A stretch of 5,982 nt of DNA from DSUN01 sp035527715. GTDB taxonomy: Bacteria > Planctomycetota > PUPC01 > DSUN01. Made by a program: the position numbers and the translations under genes. Of the stretch, positions 1 to 5,910 are shown piece by piece. The notes beneath the pieces are model-generated. The model was not told the DNA's origin, ran no database searches, and was given only the letters and a program-made list of their open reading frames with translations. How positions within the stretch are numbered: position 1 is the stretch's first letter; each line of letters opens with the position of its first letter. Where the stretch lies: contig DATKZY010000152.1 in NCBI GenBank assembly GCA_035527715.1, forward strand, positions 1-5,982, given 5' to 3'.

Positions 1-2013
1 GGCCTCGACGACGTGGCCCTTGAGGTCGAGGGAAATCCACTCGATGTACTGCCCCGTGCCGCCAACGGTGCGGTAGACGGGTCCCGGGCCGTCGTGGCCG
101 ACCTCCTGCTTGTCGAGGCCGATCCAGATGCCGTCGCCGTGGAGAGGGCCGTCGGGGTGAAGCTCGTGAAGGTCGCCGCGGGCGCCCCGGAGGCCGCCGC
201 GCCGCCGGCGCCGGTGGCGCCGCAGGATGCGGGCGATCTGGCCGCGGAGCTCGGAGGTGTCGAGGTCGCGGCGGCGCTCGCCCTCCGCGGCGGCGGCGCT
301 CAGCAGGCCGCCGGCGCGCCAGGTGGTGAGGGAGAGGACCGTCCGCTCGTGCGCGAGGTCGTGCTCGACGGCGACGAGGGGCGCGGCCAGGCTCGCATAC
401 TCGGGGTCGTTGGTGCCCGAGAAGCTGATGGCCTGGCCGAGGCCGAGCGACCAGTCGAGGCCGGCCAGGGGGACGACGCCCTCGACGCATTCGTCCATCA
501 CCCGCTCGAGGGCCTCCTTCGCGCGCTTCTCGAGGAGCGAGAGGGTGCCCTCCTCGTAGAGCTTCCGCGTGTCGTCCTGCACGATGACGACGAAGGGGTC
601 GCCGGCCTCGATGGGGTCTTGCGGCGGCTCCTCGAGGGTGATGGTCGCGGCATCGTTCGTGGCAATCAGGTGCAGGATGCCGTCGCCGTTGAACTCGACG
701 ACGGTCCAGACCAATTCATCCTCGCAGGCGACGCCGCGGAGGACGCGGAACCAGGTGGGCGAGAGGACCTCGTGGACCGTGCCCCGAATGGTCTTCCTGC
801 CGCGGTCCTCCTCGAGGAGGATCCGCTCGCGGACGAGGCCCCGCCGGGTGTAGGCGGTGCCGGTGTGGCCCGTGGCGGGGTAGCGGCCCGCGACGTGCGC
901 CGTGGCGTAGGTGAAGCGGGCGCGGACCGTGGCCGCCTGGTACTTGCCCTGGGCGAAGTCCCACTCGCGGGCGCGGGCGGCAAGCAGCAGCTTCGTGCCG
1001 TCCACCACCGTGGCGCCGCAGGTGCCGGTCTTCGTGATGCCGTCCTCGGCGTAGGTGACGGTGACGAGCGGCTCGCCCGAGCCGACGAAGCGCTCGGGGA
1101 GCACGATCCCGCCCGCCTGGGCCGGCTCGCCCGTGGCGAACAGGCGCCAGACCCGCCCGTAGGTGTCGGGGAAGAGGGCCGCCTTCTCAGACGTCCAGTC
1201 GGCCTCGAGCTGCGGGTCCCACGCGGGCGTCAGGTCCTCCGCGATGTCCACCAGCTCCAGGTCGCCGAACACCGTGCAGGCGGAATAGCAGCGGTCGGTG
1301 GAGAAGCGGAGCTCCTGGCGAATCACGGCGCCGCCGACGCCTGGGAGGTCCTTCGCCTCGAGCGCGTGGAGGTCGAGGAAGCGGGCCTGATGCGTCGCGG
1401 GGTCAATCCAGTACCCGAAGTCGGGCGCGTAGCGCAGCACGCTGCGCAGCGCGCCGTCCACGCTCTCGGCGCAGAGCACCAGCTTCGGCGGCACGACGGC
1501 CAGGGCGTCGAGCTCCGCCGGCGCGTAGCCCGAGCCGGGCGAGCCGTCGCCGATCGTGCCCGCCAGCTCGGGCGCCATCGAGTCCAGGATGTCGGCCACG
1601 ATCTGGCCGACCGTCGCCGTCGTGCCAGGGAGGGCGATCGAGCCGGCCTCGAGGTCGGCCTCCTCGACGGGGCAGTTGTACACCACGCGGTGTGTGAGCG
1701 TGCCGCCGATGGAGCGCTGGAAGAGCACGGCGTCGGCCTGCGCACGCGGCCCGAGGCACGTGTAGGCGACGTGCTCGCGCTCGGCCGAGGCGATGCGGTC
1801 GGACGCCTTGATCCGCCCCTCGAAGAGCACCGCGCCGTCGAGCAGGAGCTGGACCGTGTCCTCGTCCTGCCACGGGGTCGGCTCGTCGAAGGCGATGGCG
1901 CACCGCAGCGTGAGCGAATCCGGCCCCGCGAACGAGCGGACGAGCGAGCCGAGCTCGCAGTGGGCCGCGGCGAGGTCCACCGCCGAGCCGTTGTGACGAA
2001 GGGTAGGCGACAT
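1..2013 (-). CDS. Phage tail hub/baseplate-like protein with fibre-like C-terminal part (3' end beyond window)
   Basis: The frame starts at ATG 2013 and stays open for all 671 codons to position 1, so the C-terminus is missing. AAAGGG lies 7 nt upstream (2021-2026). Residues 1-95 look like the N-terminal beta domain of tail-hub proteins (gpD/gp27/XkdQ type): a segment of the form WQDEDTVQLLLDGAVLFEGRI (about 48-68), then a YTCLGPR strand turn. Residues 105-225 form a second conserved-looking block, with RVVYNCP (109-115), LRYAPDFGYWIDPATH (193-208) and RFLDL (211-215). About 265-570 is mixed beta/alpha and I do not recognise it. Residues 597-610 are very arginine-rich. The visible end, GTGQYIEWISLDLKGHVVEA (652-671), resembles the repeated motif of phage tail-fibre and receptor-binding proteins. 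By analogy it would sit at the tail tip and join hub to host-binding parts. I am confident the gene is real, moderately confident of the hub assignment, and less so of the fibre fusion. Confidence 0.85.
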   Translation of the reverse strand, partial: MSPTLRHNGSAVDLAAAHCELGSLVRSFAGPDSLTLRCAIAFDEPTPWQDEDTVQLLLDGAVLFEGRIKASDRIASAEREHVAYTCLGPRAQADAVLFQRSIGGTLTHRVVYNCPVEEADLEAGSIALPGTTATVGQIVADILDSMAPELAGTIGDGSPGSGYAPAELDALAVVPPKLVLCAESVDGALRSVLRYAPDFGYWIDPATHQARFLDLHALEAKDLPGVGGAVIRQELRFSTDRCYSACTVFGDLELVDIAEDLTPAWDPQLEADWTSEKAALFPDTYGRVWRLFATGEPAQAGGIVLPERFVGSGEPLVTVTYAEDGITKTGTCGATVVDGTKLLLAARAREWDFAQGKYQAATVRARFTYATAHVAGRYPATGHTGTAYTRRGLVRERILLEEDRGRKTIRGTVHEVLSPTWFRVLRGVACEDELVWTVVEFNGDGILHLIATNDAATITLEEPPQDPIEAGDPFVVIVQDDTRKLYEEGTLSLLEKRAKEALERVMDECVEGVVPLAGLDWSLGLGQAISFSGTNDPEYASLAAPLVAVEHDLAHERTVLSLTTWRAGGLLSAAAAEGERRRDLDTSELRGQIARILRRHRRRRRGGLRGARGDLHELHPDGPLHGDGIWIGLDKQEVGHDGPGPVYRTVGGTGQYIEWISLDLKGHVVEA

Positions 2014-2043
2014 GAGTGGTCCCTTTGGGGTGTGGGCAGGGTA

Positions 2044-2125
2044 TGACGCGTGACCCGTGACGCGTGACCAGAACCGACCAGGGCTGAGGGGTCCGCGCTC
2101 TTCTCTTGTCACGCGTCACGGGTCA
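2044..2125. repeat. Intergenic hairpin A built of 7-bp TGACNCG repeats
   Basis: The left arm holds tandem 7-bp units TGACGCG (2044), TGACCCG (2051), TGACGCG (2058) and TGACCAG (2065). Bases 2051-2068 (TGACCCGTGACGCGTGAC) are a perfect 18-bp inverted match to 2108-2125, with a 39-nt loop. In the minus-strand transcript the hairpin starts on the stop codon of the 125-aa gene and ends 30 nt before the hub start codon. No U-tract follows it, so it is not a classical intrinsic terminator. Confidence 0.9.
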
Positions 2126-2500
2126 AAAGGCGCTGCGGAGGAAGGTGACGGTGAACTCGACGTACGGCCCATCGGCCTTGTCCTCGCGCACGGCGGCGGC
2201 GAGGCAGCGGGTCCAGGACTTCGCGGCGTCGCCGTCGCGGCAGGTGAGCGTGGCGTGTTCGGAGCCGAAGGCGGCCATCAGCCCCTCGATGTAGCCGAGG
2301 CGCTCGGCGGCCGAGGCGCACTGCTTCCAGGCCTGGACGAGGATGGTCTGGCGGCCGCCGCCGCGGTGGCGCGTCACCGCGCCGTCGAGGCCCAGCGGCT
2401 GGTCCACCAGCACGGAGCGCTCGATGTTGCCCGCGTGGAGGGCGAGCACGCCGTTCGCGGCGTCGCCGATGGGCACGTTGTGGAAGGTGGCGGAAGGCAT
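2123..2500 (-). CDS. Hypothetical small phage protein, possibly tail-associated (125 aa)
   Basis: ATG at 2500 is chosen because a strong GGAGG (2506-2510) lies 5 nt upstream. The in-frame ATG at 2536 would start inside the repeat hairpin and has no such signal. The protein is soluble, with no membrane segment or signal peptide. Visible parts are an N-terminal beta-like stretch with VLVDQPLGLDGAVTRHRGGG (30-49), a QTILVQAW strand (51-58), a helix around ERLGYIEGLMAAFG (66-79), a small TLTCRDGD turn, and a final strand EFTVTFLRSAF (115-125). The pattern of a GG-Q-T-I strand, a helix, and a closing F-V-F-L-R strand recalls small tail-completion or distal-tail proteins such as P2 GpU. This is analogy by eye, not a recognised family. 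It lies directly upstream of the hub gene in transcription order. Its TGA stop (2123-2125) is also the first three bases of a repeat unit in the following hairpin. Confidence 0.8.
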   Translation of the reverse strand: MPSATFHNVPIGDAANGVLALHAGNIERSVLVDQPLGLDGAVTRHRGGGRQTILVQAWKQCASAAERLGYIEGLMAAFGSEHATLTCRDGDAAKSWTRCLAAAVREDKADGPYVEFTVTFLRSAF

Positions 2501-2505
2501 GTGAA

Positions 2506-2515
2506 CCTCCGGAGG
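2506..2515 (-). promoter_or_regulatory. Ribosome binding site inside a 10-bp palindrome
   Basis: CCTCCGGAGG is a perfect palindrome whose minus-strand GGAGG (2506-2510) is the Shine-Dalgarno sequence of the 125-aa gene, 5 nt before ATG 2500. It decides that start. Because it is self-complementary and lies next to hairpin B, it could pair in cis or between transcripts and lower initiation. That last point is inference. Confidence 0.6.
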
Positions 2516-2517
2516 AA

Positions 2518-2600
2518 ATGGGACGTATGGGACCAATGGGACCTATGGGACGGTGGGCGTGTGGAACTCCCATAGGTCCCATACGTCCCATGTGTCCCAT
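2518..2600. repeat. Intergenic hairpin B built of 9-bp ATGGGACNN repeats
   Basis: The left arm has four units: ATGGGACGT (2518), ATGGGACCA (2527), ATGGGACCT (2536), ATGGGACGG (2545). The right arm carries the same repeat inverted (read on the minus strand: ATGGGACAC 2600-2592, ATGGGACGT 2591-2583, ATGGGACCT 2582-2574, ATGGGAG 2573-2567). The inner 15 bp (2536-2550 with 2568-2582) pair perfectly, leaving a 17-nt loop. The outer units differ only in the last two bases. The element fills the gap between the 214-aa and 125-aa genes, just ahead of the next ribosome binding site. No U-tract follows. Confidence 0.92.
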
Positions 2601-2613
2601 CGCCTCGCCCGTG

Positions 2614-3258
2614 TCAGCTCCTCACGAGGTGGCCGCAACGCACGCCCCGGGGCGCGCGCTCCCAGTCGTCGTAGAGGGTGAGCTTGTCCAGCTCGGGCAC
2701 GCCGAGCGAGCCGTCGGCCAGGGCGGCCAGGCGCTCGGCGGCGTTGCGGAGCGCGGCTTCGACCTTGTCGGACTGGCCGTGGCAGTGGGCCTGCATGAGG
2801 TCGGCCGTCGCCACGACCGCGAGCATGTCGGCCAGGATGCACAGGCCGTTCGCCAGCGTCGTCTCGTAGTCGGCCACGACCCGCGTGCCGCGCGAGAGGG
2901 GAGGGGAGAAGGCGACCTTTTCGCCCGCCTCGTCGAGCGTGTAGGCCGAGGGGTCCATCTCATCGGCTGCCGAGCGGTCAGGATAGGGGCAGGCGAGGTC
3001 GGCGTAGAGCACGAGGTGGGCGGCGGCGGGGAGGCCGATCGCGGCCTCGGCCTGGCCCTCGGTCGCCGCTCTCACGATCACGTCGCCCTCCACGCAGGAC
3101 AGGAGGCGGCGATAGCGGTCGGGCAGGGCGGCCTCGATGCGGGCCTCGGCGTCGCTCATCGCCGCCTCGACCTGGCTGATGGTGAGCTGCGCCCCGCTGC
3201 CCGACAGGCGGCGGAGCACGTCGTCGGCCGTGGCGCCGAAGAAGTTGTAGCTCGACAT
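2614..3258 (-). CDS. Gp36/DUF1320-like or head-tail connector-like phage protein (214 aa)
   Basis: ATG 3258 is preceded by AAGGAG (3268-3273) with a 9-nt spacer. The first 50 residues contain a short N-terminal motif (SSYNFFGATADDVLRRL), then a helix SQVEAAMSDAEARIEAALPD leading into RYRRLL (48-53). An 'ai-dAea-Ie--Lp-rY' string of this kind is typical of the Mu Gp36/DUF1320 and gp6-like connector groups. The middle (about 60-120) looks like an acidic insertion. The C-terminal half is helical and alanine-rich (YETTLANGLCILADMLAVVA, then a helix ending LAALADGSLGVPELD), matching the helix-then-glycine ending of those families. At 214 aa it is longer than the usual 130-150 aa of DUF1320. If the call is right, it would act at the neck between capsid and tail, which is an odd place in a row of tail-tip genes. 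It may instead be an unrelated helical virion protein. Confidence 0.8.
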   Translation of the reverse strand: MSSYNFFGATADDVLRRLSGSGAQLTISQVEAAMSDAEARIEAALPDRYRRLLSCVEGDVIVRAATEGQAEAAIGLPAAAHLVLYADLACPYPDRSAADEMDPSAYTLDEAGEKVAFSPPLSRGTRVVADYETTLANGLCILADMLAVVATADLMQAHCHGQSDKVEAALRNAAERLAALADGSLGVPELDKLTLYDDWERAPRGVRCGHLVRS

Positions 3259-3289
3259 GGCGTGTGGCTCCTTGATGGGGGAGGGGAGG

Positions 3290-3364
3290 GAATGGGACCT
3301 ATGGGACGGATGGGAGCGGAGATCGCGTGTCTCCCATGTGTCCCATAGGTCCCATTCGTCCCAT
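3290..3364. repeat. Intergenic hairpin C built of 9-bp ATGGGACNN repeats
   Basis: This is the same repeat family as hairpin B. Left arm 3290-3316 pairs with right arm 3331-3357 at 25 of 27 positions, around a 14-nt loop. The right arm carries one further unit (3356-3364). On the minus strand its units read ATGGGACGA, ATGGGACCT, ATGGGACAC, ATGGGAG. It lies between the 304-aa and 214-aa genes and ends 31 nt before the next start codon. The transcript after it is C-rich, with no U-tract. Confidence 0.92.
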
Positions 3365-3372
3365 GGCGCCCC

Positions 3373-4287
3373 TCACCCCGTCGTGACATCGGGCAGCAGG
3401 ACGAAGGCGCCGGCGAAAATGGTCTCGACCGCGCCGTCGAGGGTCATCTCGACGTCGTAGAGGAACGCGGCGCGGCGGCCGTCGGGCAGGAGGGCCGCCG
3501 TGTCGGCGGCCGCGAGCGTGACGGCGAACTGGCCTGCCGCCGCGTTCGTGATCTCGATGCCGCCGCCCTGGGCCGAGGTCTTGGCGATGAGGGCAGCGGT
3601 CTGTGGGTCGGTGGCGCGCCGCTTGACGGTGAAGGCCAGGCTGGCGCCCGTGATGTCGCGGCCCAGGTCGAAGGCGATCGGCACCGTGTCGCCGCGGAAG
3701 CGCACGATGTCCTGCCCCGCTCCGGCCACGGTGGTCTGTGCGACGACGGGCAGGCCGAGGAGTGCCTCGAGCCGGGTGAGGGCGGCATCGAGGTTGCCCT
3801 CGCCCGAGGTCGCGGCGCCCTCGCCGTCCACGCCCAGGGCCTTGCGGACCTGCCGCCGCTCGGCCTCGGTCCAGTCGGCCGCGGCCCCCAGGCTCTCGGC
3901 CAGCTCGTCGAGGGTGTTCAGCGTGCCCTGCACGCCGGCGACGCGGTTGCTGCCGTCCACCGTCGCCAGGCCGCCGTTCGCGGCGGGCGGCGTGGTCGGC
4001 AGCAGCTCGAAGGTCATGGTCGCCGGGATGAGGACGACGCTGGCTGTCGAGGACTTGCCGCAGAGCACGCCCACGTCGCAGGCGCACTCGGCCGCCGTGA
4101 GCGCCAGCTTGTAGACGCCGGGCGCGTTCGTCGCGTCCAGCTCGCCCGGGGCGTTGGTGGGCGCGGCGGACGCGCCGTCCTTGACCCAGCGCAGCGTGTG
4201 GTTGCCGGCATCGCCCGTCTTCCCCGCGTTGGCCGCGGTGTCCCAGGCGATGTAGGTGAGGGTGAGGGACTGGCCTCGGCTTGCCAT
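3373..4287 (-). CDS. Phage baseplate/fibre-type protein with C-terminal BppU-N-like beta domain (304 aa)
   Basis: ATG 4287 is chosen over the ATG at 4497 because GGAAGGGG (4296-4303) lies 8 nt upstream, and the extra 70 residues would be an Arg/Pro-rich out-of-frame reading of the previous gene. Only one base separates this start from that gene's stop, so translational coupling is likely. Residues 1-95 form a beta-rich domain with TYIAWDTAAN, HTLRWVKDG and ELDATNAPGVYKLALTAAEC, a pattern of phage accessory proteins that line up Ig-like strands. Residues 108-175 are a helical linker, including WTEAERRQVRKALGVDG (129-145), a string common in phage tail proteins. Residues 183-304 resemble the BppU N-terminal/Ig-like fold: VRFRGDTVPIAFDLGRDITG, then LAFTVKRR, a DTAALL turn, and closing strands YDVEMTLDG and TIFAGAFVLLPDVT. 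Likely a structural adapter at the tail tip; the exact role is inferred. Confidence 0.88.
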   Translation of the reverse strand: MASRGQSLTLTYIAWDTAANAGKTGDAGNHTLRWVKDGASAAPTNAPGELDATNAPGVYKLALTAAECACDVGVLCGKSSTASVVLIPATMTFELLPTTPPAANGGLATVDGSNRVAGVQGTLNTLDELAESLGAAADWTEAERRQVRKALGVDGEGAATSGEGNLDAALTRLEALLGLPVVAQTTVAGAGQDIVRFRGDTVPIAFDLGRDITGASLAFTVKRRATDPQTAALIAKTSAQGGGIEITNAAAGQFAVTLAAADTAALLPDGRRAAFLYDVEMTLDGAVETIFAGAFVLLPDVTTG

Positions 4288-4288
4288 G

Positions 4289-5485
4289 TCAGATGCCCCT
4301 TCCGAAGAACAGATGCCAGGGAACGACGGCGGCGGGCGCAGCCAGGTCCGCCGCCTCGAAGTTGTCGAGAATCCGTGCGGGCTCAGCCCCGCCGTAGCGG
4401 TAGCCGTAGATCCCGCCGCGCGTGCCCGTGGGAATCGCCGTGTCGGTCGTGCTGATCCGTTCCACGCCGGCCTGATAGCCCTTGAGGCTCGAGCCATCGC
4501 AGGAAATCCTGTACGGCTCAGGCAGCGCGGGCGTGATCGCCGACGCGGTGACGGCCAGCTGTGTGTAGGTGCCAGTGATCTGCTTGTAGATGCGAAGCTT
4601 CGAGTCGCTGGCAGAGAGGTGCAACGAGTAGCAGGTTCGAGCCGAGGCGCTCTGCCGCGCGCGGACGCCCGTGTGAGCTATGCAGAAGTCCGCCTGGGCG
4701 TAGTGATCCGATGAACTGAGGTCGCTGTCCGCTCGGCTCTCGCTGTGACTTGTGCTGCTTGTGTACGCCTGATTGGACAGCACCCTGAAGTTGCCTATGA
4801 GGTCTGTCCAGGGCAAGTCGGGGCCGAGATCGTCCGAATCGGCCTTGTCGAAGCTCTCGGCGATCGTGGTTTCGGGCCGCACGGGCGGCTCGTCGGGCTC
4901 CGAGCCCAGGAACTCGCGGTAGTCCACGGCATACTTGCGCGCCCAGATGCCGGAGAGCATCCGGTGCAGGTTGGTCTTTTGCGTGCCCTTCAGGACTTCC
5001 TTGCGGATGGCCTTGTACTCCGCCTGGCGGAGCTTTCGGAGTTGCTTCCAGTGTTCGTCCTTCGGCTGGAAGCGAGCCGACTTCACGAGCGAATGGCCCG
5101 CGAGATGCAGCTCCAGCACGCCGGCCGTCGTGCAGTCGAGCGGCAGCGGCCCGTGTTGCCCGTCTGCGTCGCTTCGCTCGGTCAGCGTCTCCCACAGCGC
5201 ATCGAGCACGGTGCGGGCGTCGAGGCCGCCGATGCCGACGAGGCGCACCCACTCCTCCGCCTGGGCGTCGCTGAGGGGAGCGTCGAGCGCGTCGCCGAGA
5301 AACAGGTACTCGGCTCCCAGGGGATCGGTCGTGGCGAACAAGCCGACGCCGCGCGGCTCCGGCCCGGCCGCCGCCTGGTCGGCCAGCGCCCGTAGGTCGA
5401 TTGCGCCGACAGTGCCCGACGGGGCATGCCAGCCTTCCGGCTCCCCTCCCCACTGCCACGGGCCGAGATAGTAGTATCGCGCCAT
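4289..5485 (-). CDS. Phage protein with C-terminal concanavalin A/LamG-like domain (398 aa)
   Basis: ATG 5485 follows the stop of the membrane-protein gene by 18 bp. AAAGGAG (5496-5502) is 10 nt upstream, and a second GAGGAG (5486-5491) touches the start codon. Residues 1-110 form an aromatic N-terminal block (MARYYYLGPWQWGG, then GTVGAIDLRALADQ and GVGLFATTD). Residues 120-200 are helical and basic (EHWKQLRKLRQAEYKAIRKE, then HRMLSGIWARKYAVDYREF). Residues 207-380 look like a beta-sandwich of the LamG/concanavalin A type: an opening TIAESFDKADSDDLGP, an SSSDHYAQADF strand, a CYSLHLSASDSKLRIYKQI strand pair, a TDTAIPTGTRGGIYGYRYGG hairpin and a closing ILDNFEAADL. Such domains often bind glycans, so a role in adsorption or virion decoration is plausible. 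No catalytic motif is visible. The N-terminal half may attach it to the particle. The gene is certain; the fold call is by pattern only. Confidence 0.9.
   Translation of the reverse strand: MARYYYLGPWQWGGEPEGWHAPSGTVGAIDLRALADQAAAGPEPRGVGLFATTDPLGAEYLFLGDALDAPLSDAQAEEWVRLVGIGGLDARTVLDALWETLTERSDADGQHGPLPLDCTTAGVLELHLAGHSLVKSARFQPKDEHWKQLRKLRQAEYKAIRKEVLKGTQKTNLHRMLSGIWARKYAVDYREFLGSEPDEPPVRPETTIAESFDKADSDDLGPDLPWTDLIGNFRVLSNQAYTSSTSHSESRADSDLSSSDHYAQADFCIAHTGVRARQSASARTCYSLHLSASDSKLRIYKQITGTYTQLAVTASAITPALPEPYRISCDGSSLKGYQAGVERISTTDTAIPTGTRGGIYGYRYGGAEPARILDNFEAADLAAPAAVVPWHLFFGRGI
4296..4303 (-). promoter_or_regulatory. Ribosome binding site within the end of the LamG-like gene
   Basis: GGAAGGGG on the minus strand lies 8 nt before ATG 4287 and overlaps the last codons of the preceding gene. 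It decides the start of the 304-aa gene, and with the 1-bp spacing it suggests coupled translation. Confidence 0.65.
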
Positions 5486-5502
5486 CTCCTCGATGCTCCT
5501 TT
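5486..5502 (-). promoter_or_regulatory. Double Shine-Dalgarno for the LamG-like gene
   Basis: AAAGGAG (5496-5502) and GAGGAG (5486-5491) both occur in the 18-bp gap before ATG 5485. The first has a usable 10-nt spacer. The second touches the start codon and is probably not functional for it. They fix the start of the 398-aa gene. Confidence 0.6.
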
Positions 5503-5503
5503 C

Positions 5504-5809
5504 TCACTCCTCGGTCGCCCGCTCGGCGAGCCGCTGGATCGGCAGAGAGTCTTTCAGGCAGGGGCGCTGTCGCAGCTCGCTGGCGATGAGGAGCGCGGCG
5601 CGGGCGTGCTTCTCGTTCGACGCGGCCAGGCTCTTGATCGACTCGATGTGCGCGTCGAGGAGCCGCTTGCCAACGACGCCAAGCGCGCCCATCACCAGGC
5701 TCAGCACGCCGGCGATGCCCCAGCGCACGACCGGGCTCTCGTCGGTCGCCGCCGTCGCCGCCAGGGGCACCAGCGCGGGGAGGGTGATGAAGGTGATGCG
5801 GCTGAGCAT
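5504..5809 (-). CDS. Small membrane protein, holin-like candidate (101 aa)
   Basis: The start is set at ATG 5809, which has GGAGA (5817-5821) 7 nt upstream. A GTG at 5839 would add ten residues but lies inside the arm of a repeat hairpin. Residues 5-21 (ITFITLPALVPLAATAA) could be a first membrane segment or a signal peptide, with small residues near an Ala-x-Ala site. Residues about 28-46 (VRWGIAGVLSLVMGALGVVG) form a clear second hydrophobic helix. Residues 47-101 are a charged helical tail (HIESIKSLAASNEKHARAAL, then RQRPCLKDSLPIQRLAERATEE). Size, topology and charged tail fit a holin or another phage inner-membrane protein, but many small membrane proteins look like this, and I see no endolysin gene nearby. 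It is 18 bp from the next gene and probably co-transcribed with it. Confidence 0.82.
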   Translation of the reverse strand: MLSRITFITLPALVPLAATAATDESPVVRWGIAGVLSLVMGALGVVGKRLLDAHIESIKSLAASNEKHARAALLIASELRQRPCLKDSLPIQRLAERATEE

Positions 5810-5837
5810 GGGGCTGTCTCCATTGAGCTTGAGGAAC

Positions 5838-5910
5838 ACGGACGCACACGGACCGACACGGGCGGCGCACGGCCCCCCTGTGGGGCCCGTGTCCGTCCGT
5901 GTCTGTCCGT
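5838..5910. repeat. Intergenic hairpin D built of 10-bp ACACGGACNN repeats
   Basis: Left arm units ACACGGACGC (5836), ACACGGACCG (5846) and ACACGGGCGG (5856) face an inverted copy. Bases 5838-5863 match 5885-5910 at 23 of 26 positions, with a 21-nt loop. A short inner GGCCCC/GGGGCC pairing (5871-5876 with 5882-5887) is an alternative fold. It lies between the upstream partial gene and the membrane-protein gene and ends 28 nt before that gene's start codon. No U-tract follows. Confidence 0.9.

Noticed and set aside
806..821. Perfect 16-bp palindrome TCCTCCTCGAGGAGGA
   Set aside because: It falls within a Leu-Leu-Glu-Glu codon run of the hub-like gene. CTC and GAG are the favoured codons here, so such palindromes arise by codon choice; several CTCGAG sites nearby have the same cause.
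13..2046. Plus-strand open frame of 677 codons
   Set aside because: It uses exactly the complementary codon triplets of the real minus-strand hub-like gene. Its protein is Ala/Gly/Arg/Val/Glu-rich with almost no serine, has no recognisable motif, and has no ribosome binding site. It is a GC-bias shadow.
1403..2119. Minus-strand frame of 238 codons overlapping the hub-like gene
   Set aside because: It is Arg/Pro/Gly-rich noise that starts inside hairpin A. The +1 frame beginning at ATG 2013 has family-like motifs instead.
2044..2125. Hairpins A-D as Rho-independent terminators
   Set aside because: None is followed by a run of U on the coding strand, and all lie between genes that seem to belong to one transcript.
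2518..3348. Plus-strand frame of 276 codons with repeats such as MGRMGPMGPM
   Set aside because: The repetitive peptide comes from reading the 9-bp hairpin units, and the rest is the antisense of the 214-aa gene. The collagen-like look is accidental.
2044..3364. The repeats as a CRISPR array
   Set aside because: Units are 7-10 bp, tandem without 30-40 bp spacers, and arranged as inverted arms.
1..5485. Diversity-generating retroelement target in the fibre or LamG-like gene
   Set aside because: There is no reverse transcriptase, template repeat or adenine-biased variable region in the window.
4518..5870. Minus-strand frame of 450 codons across the LamG-like gene
   Set aside because: It begins in hairpin D and reads as Arg/Ala/Pro-rich sequence, while two well-formed genes occupy the same stretch in another frame.
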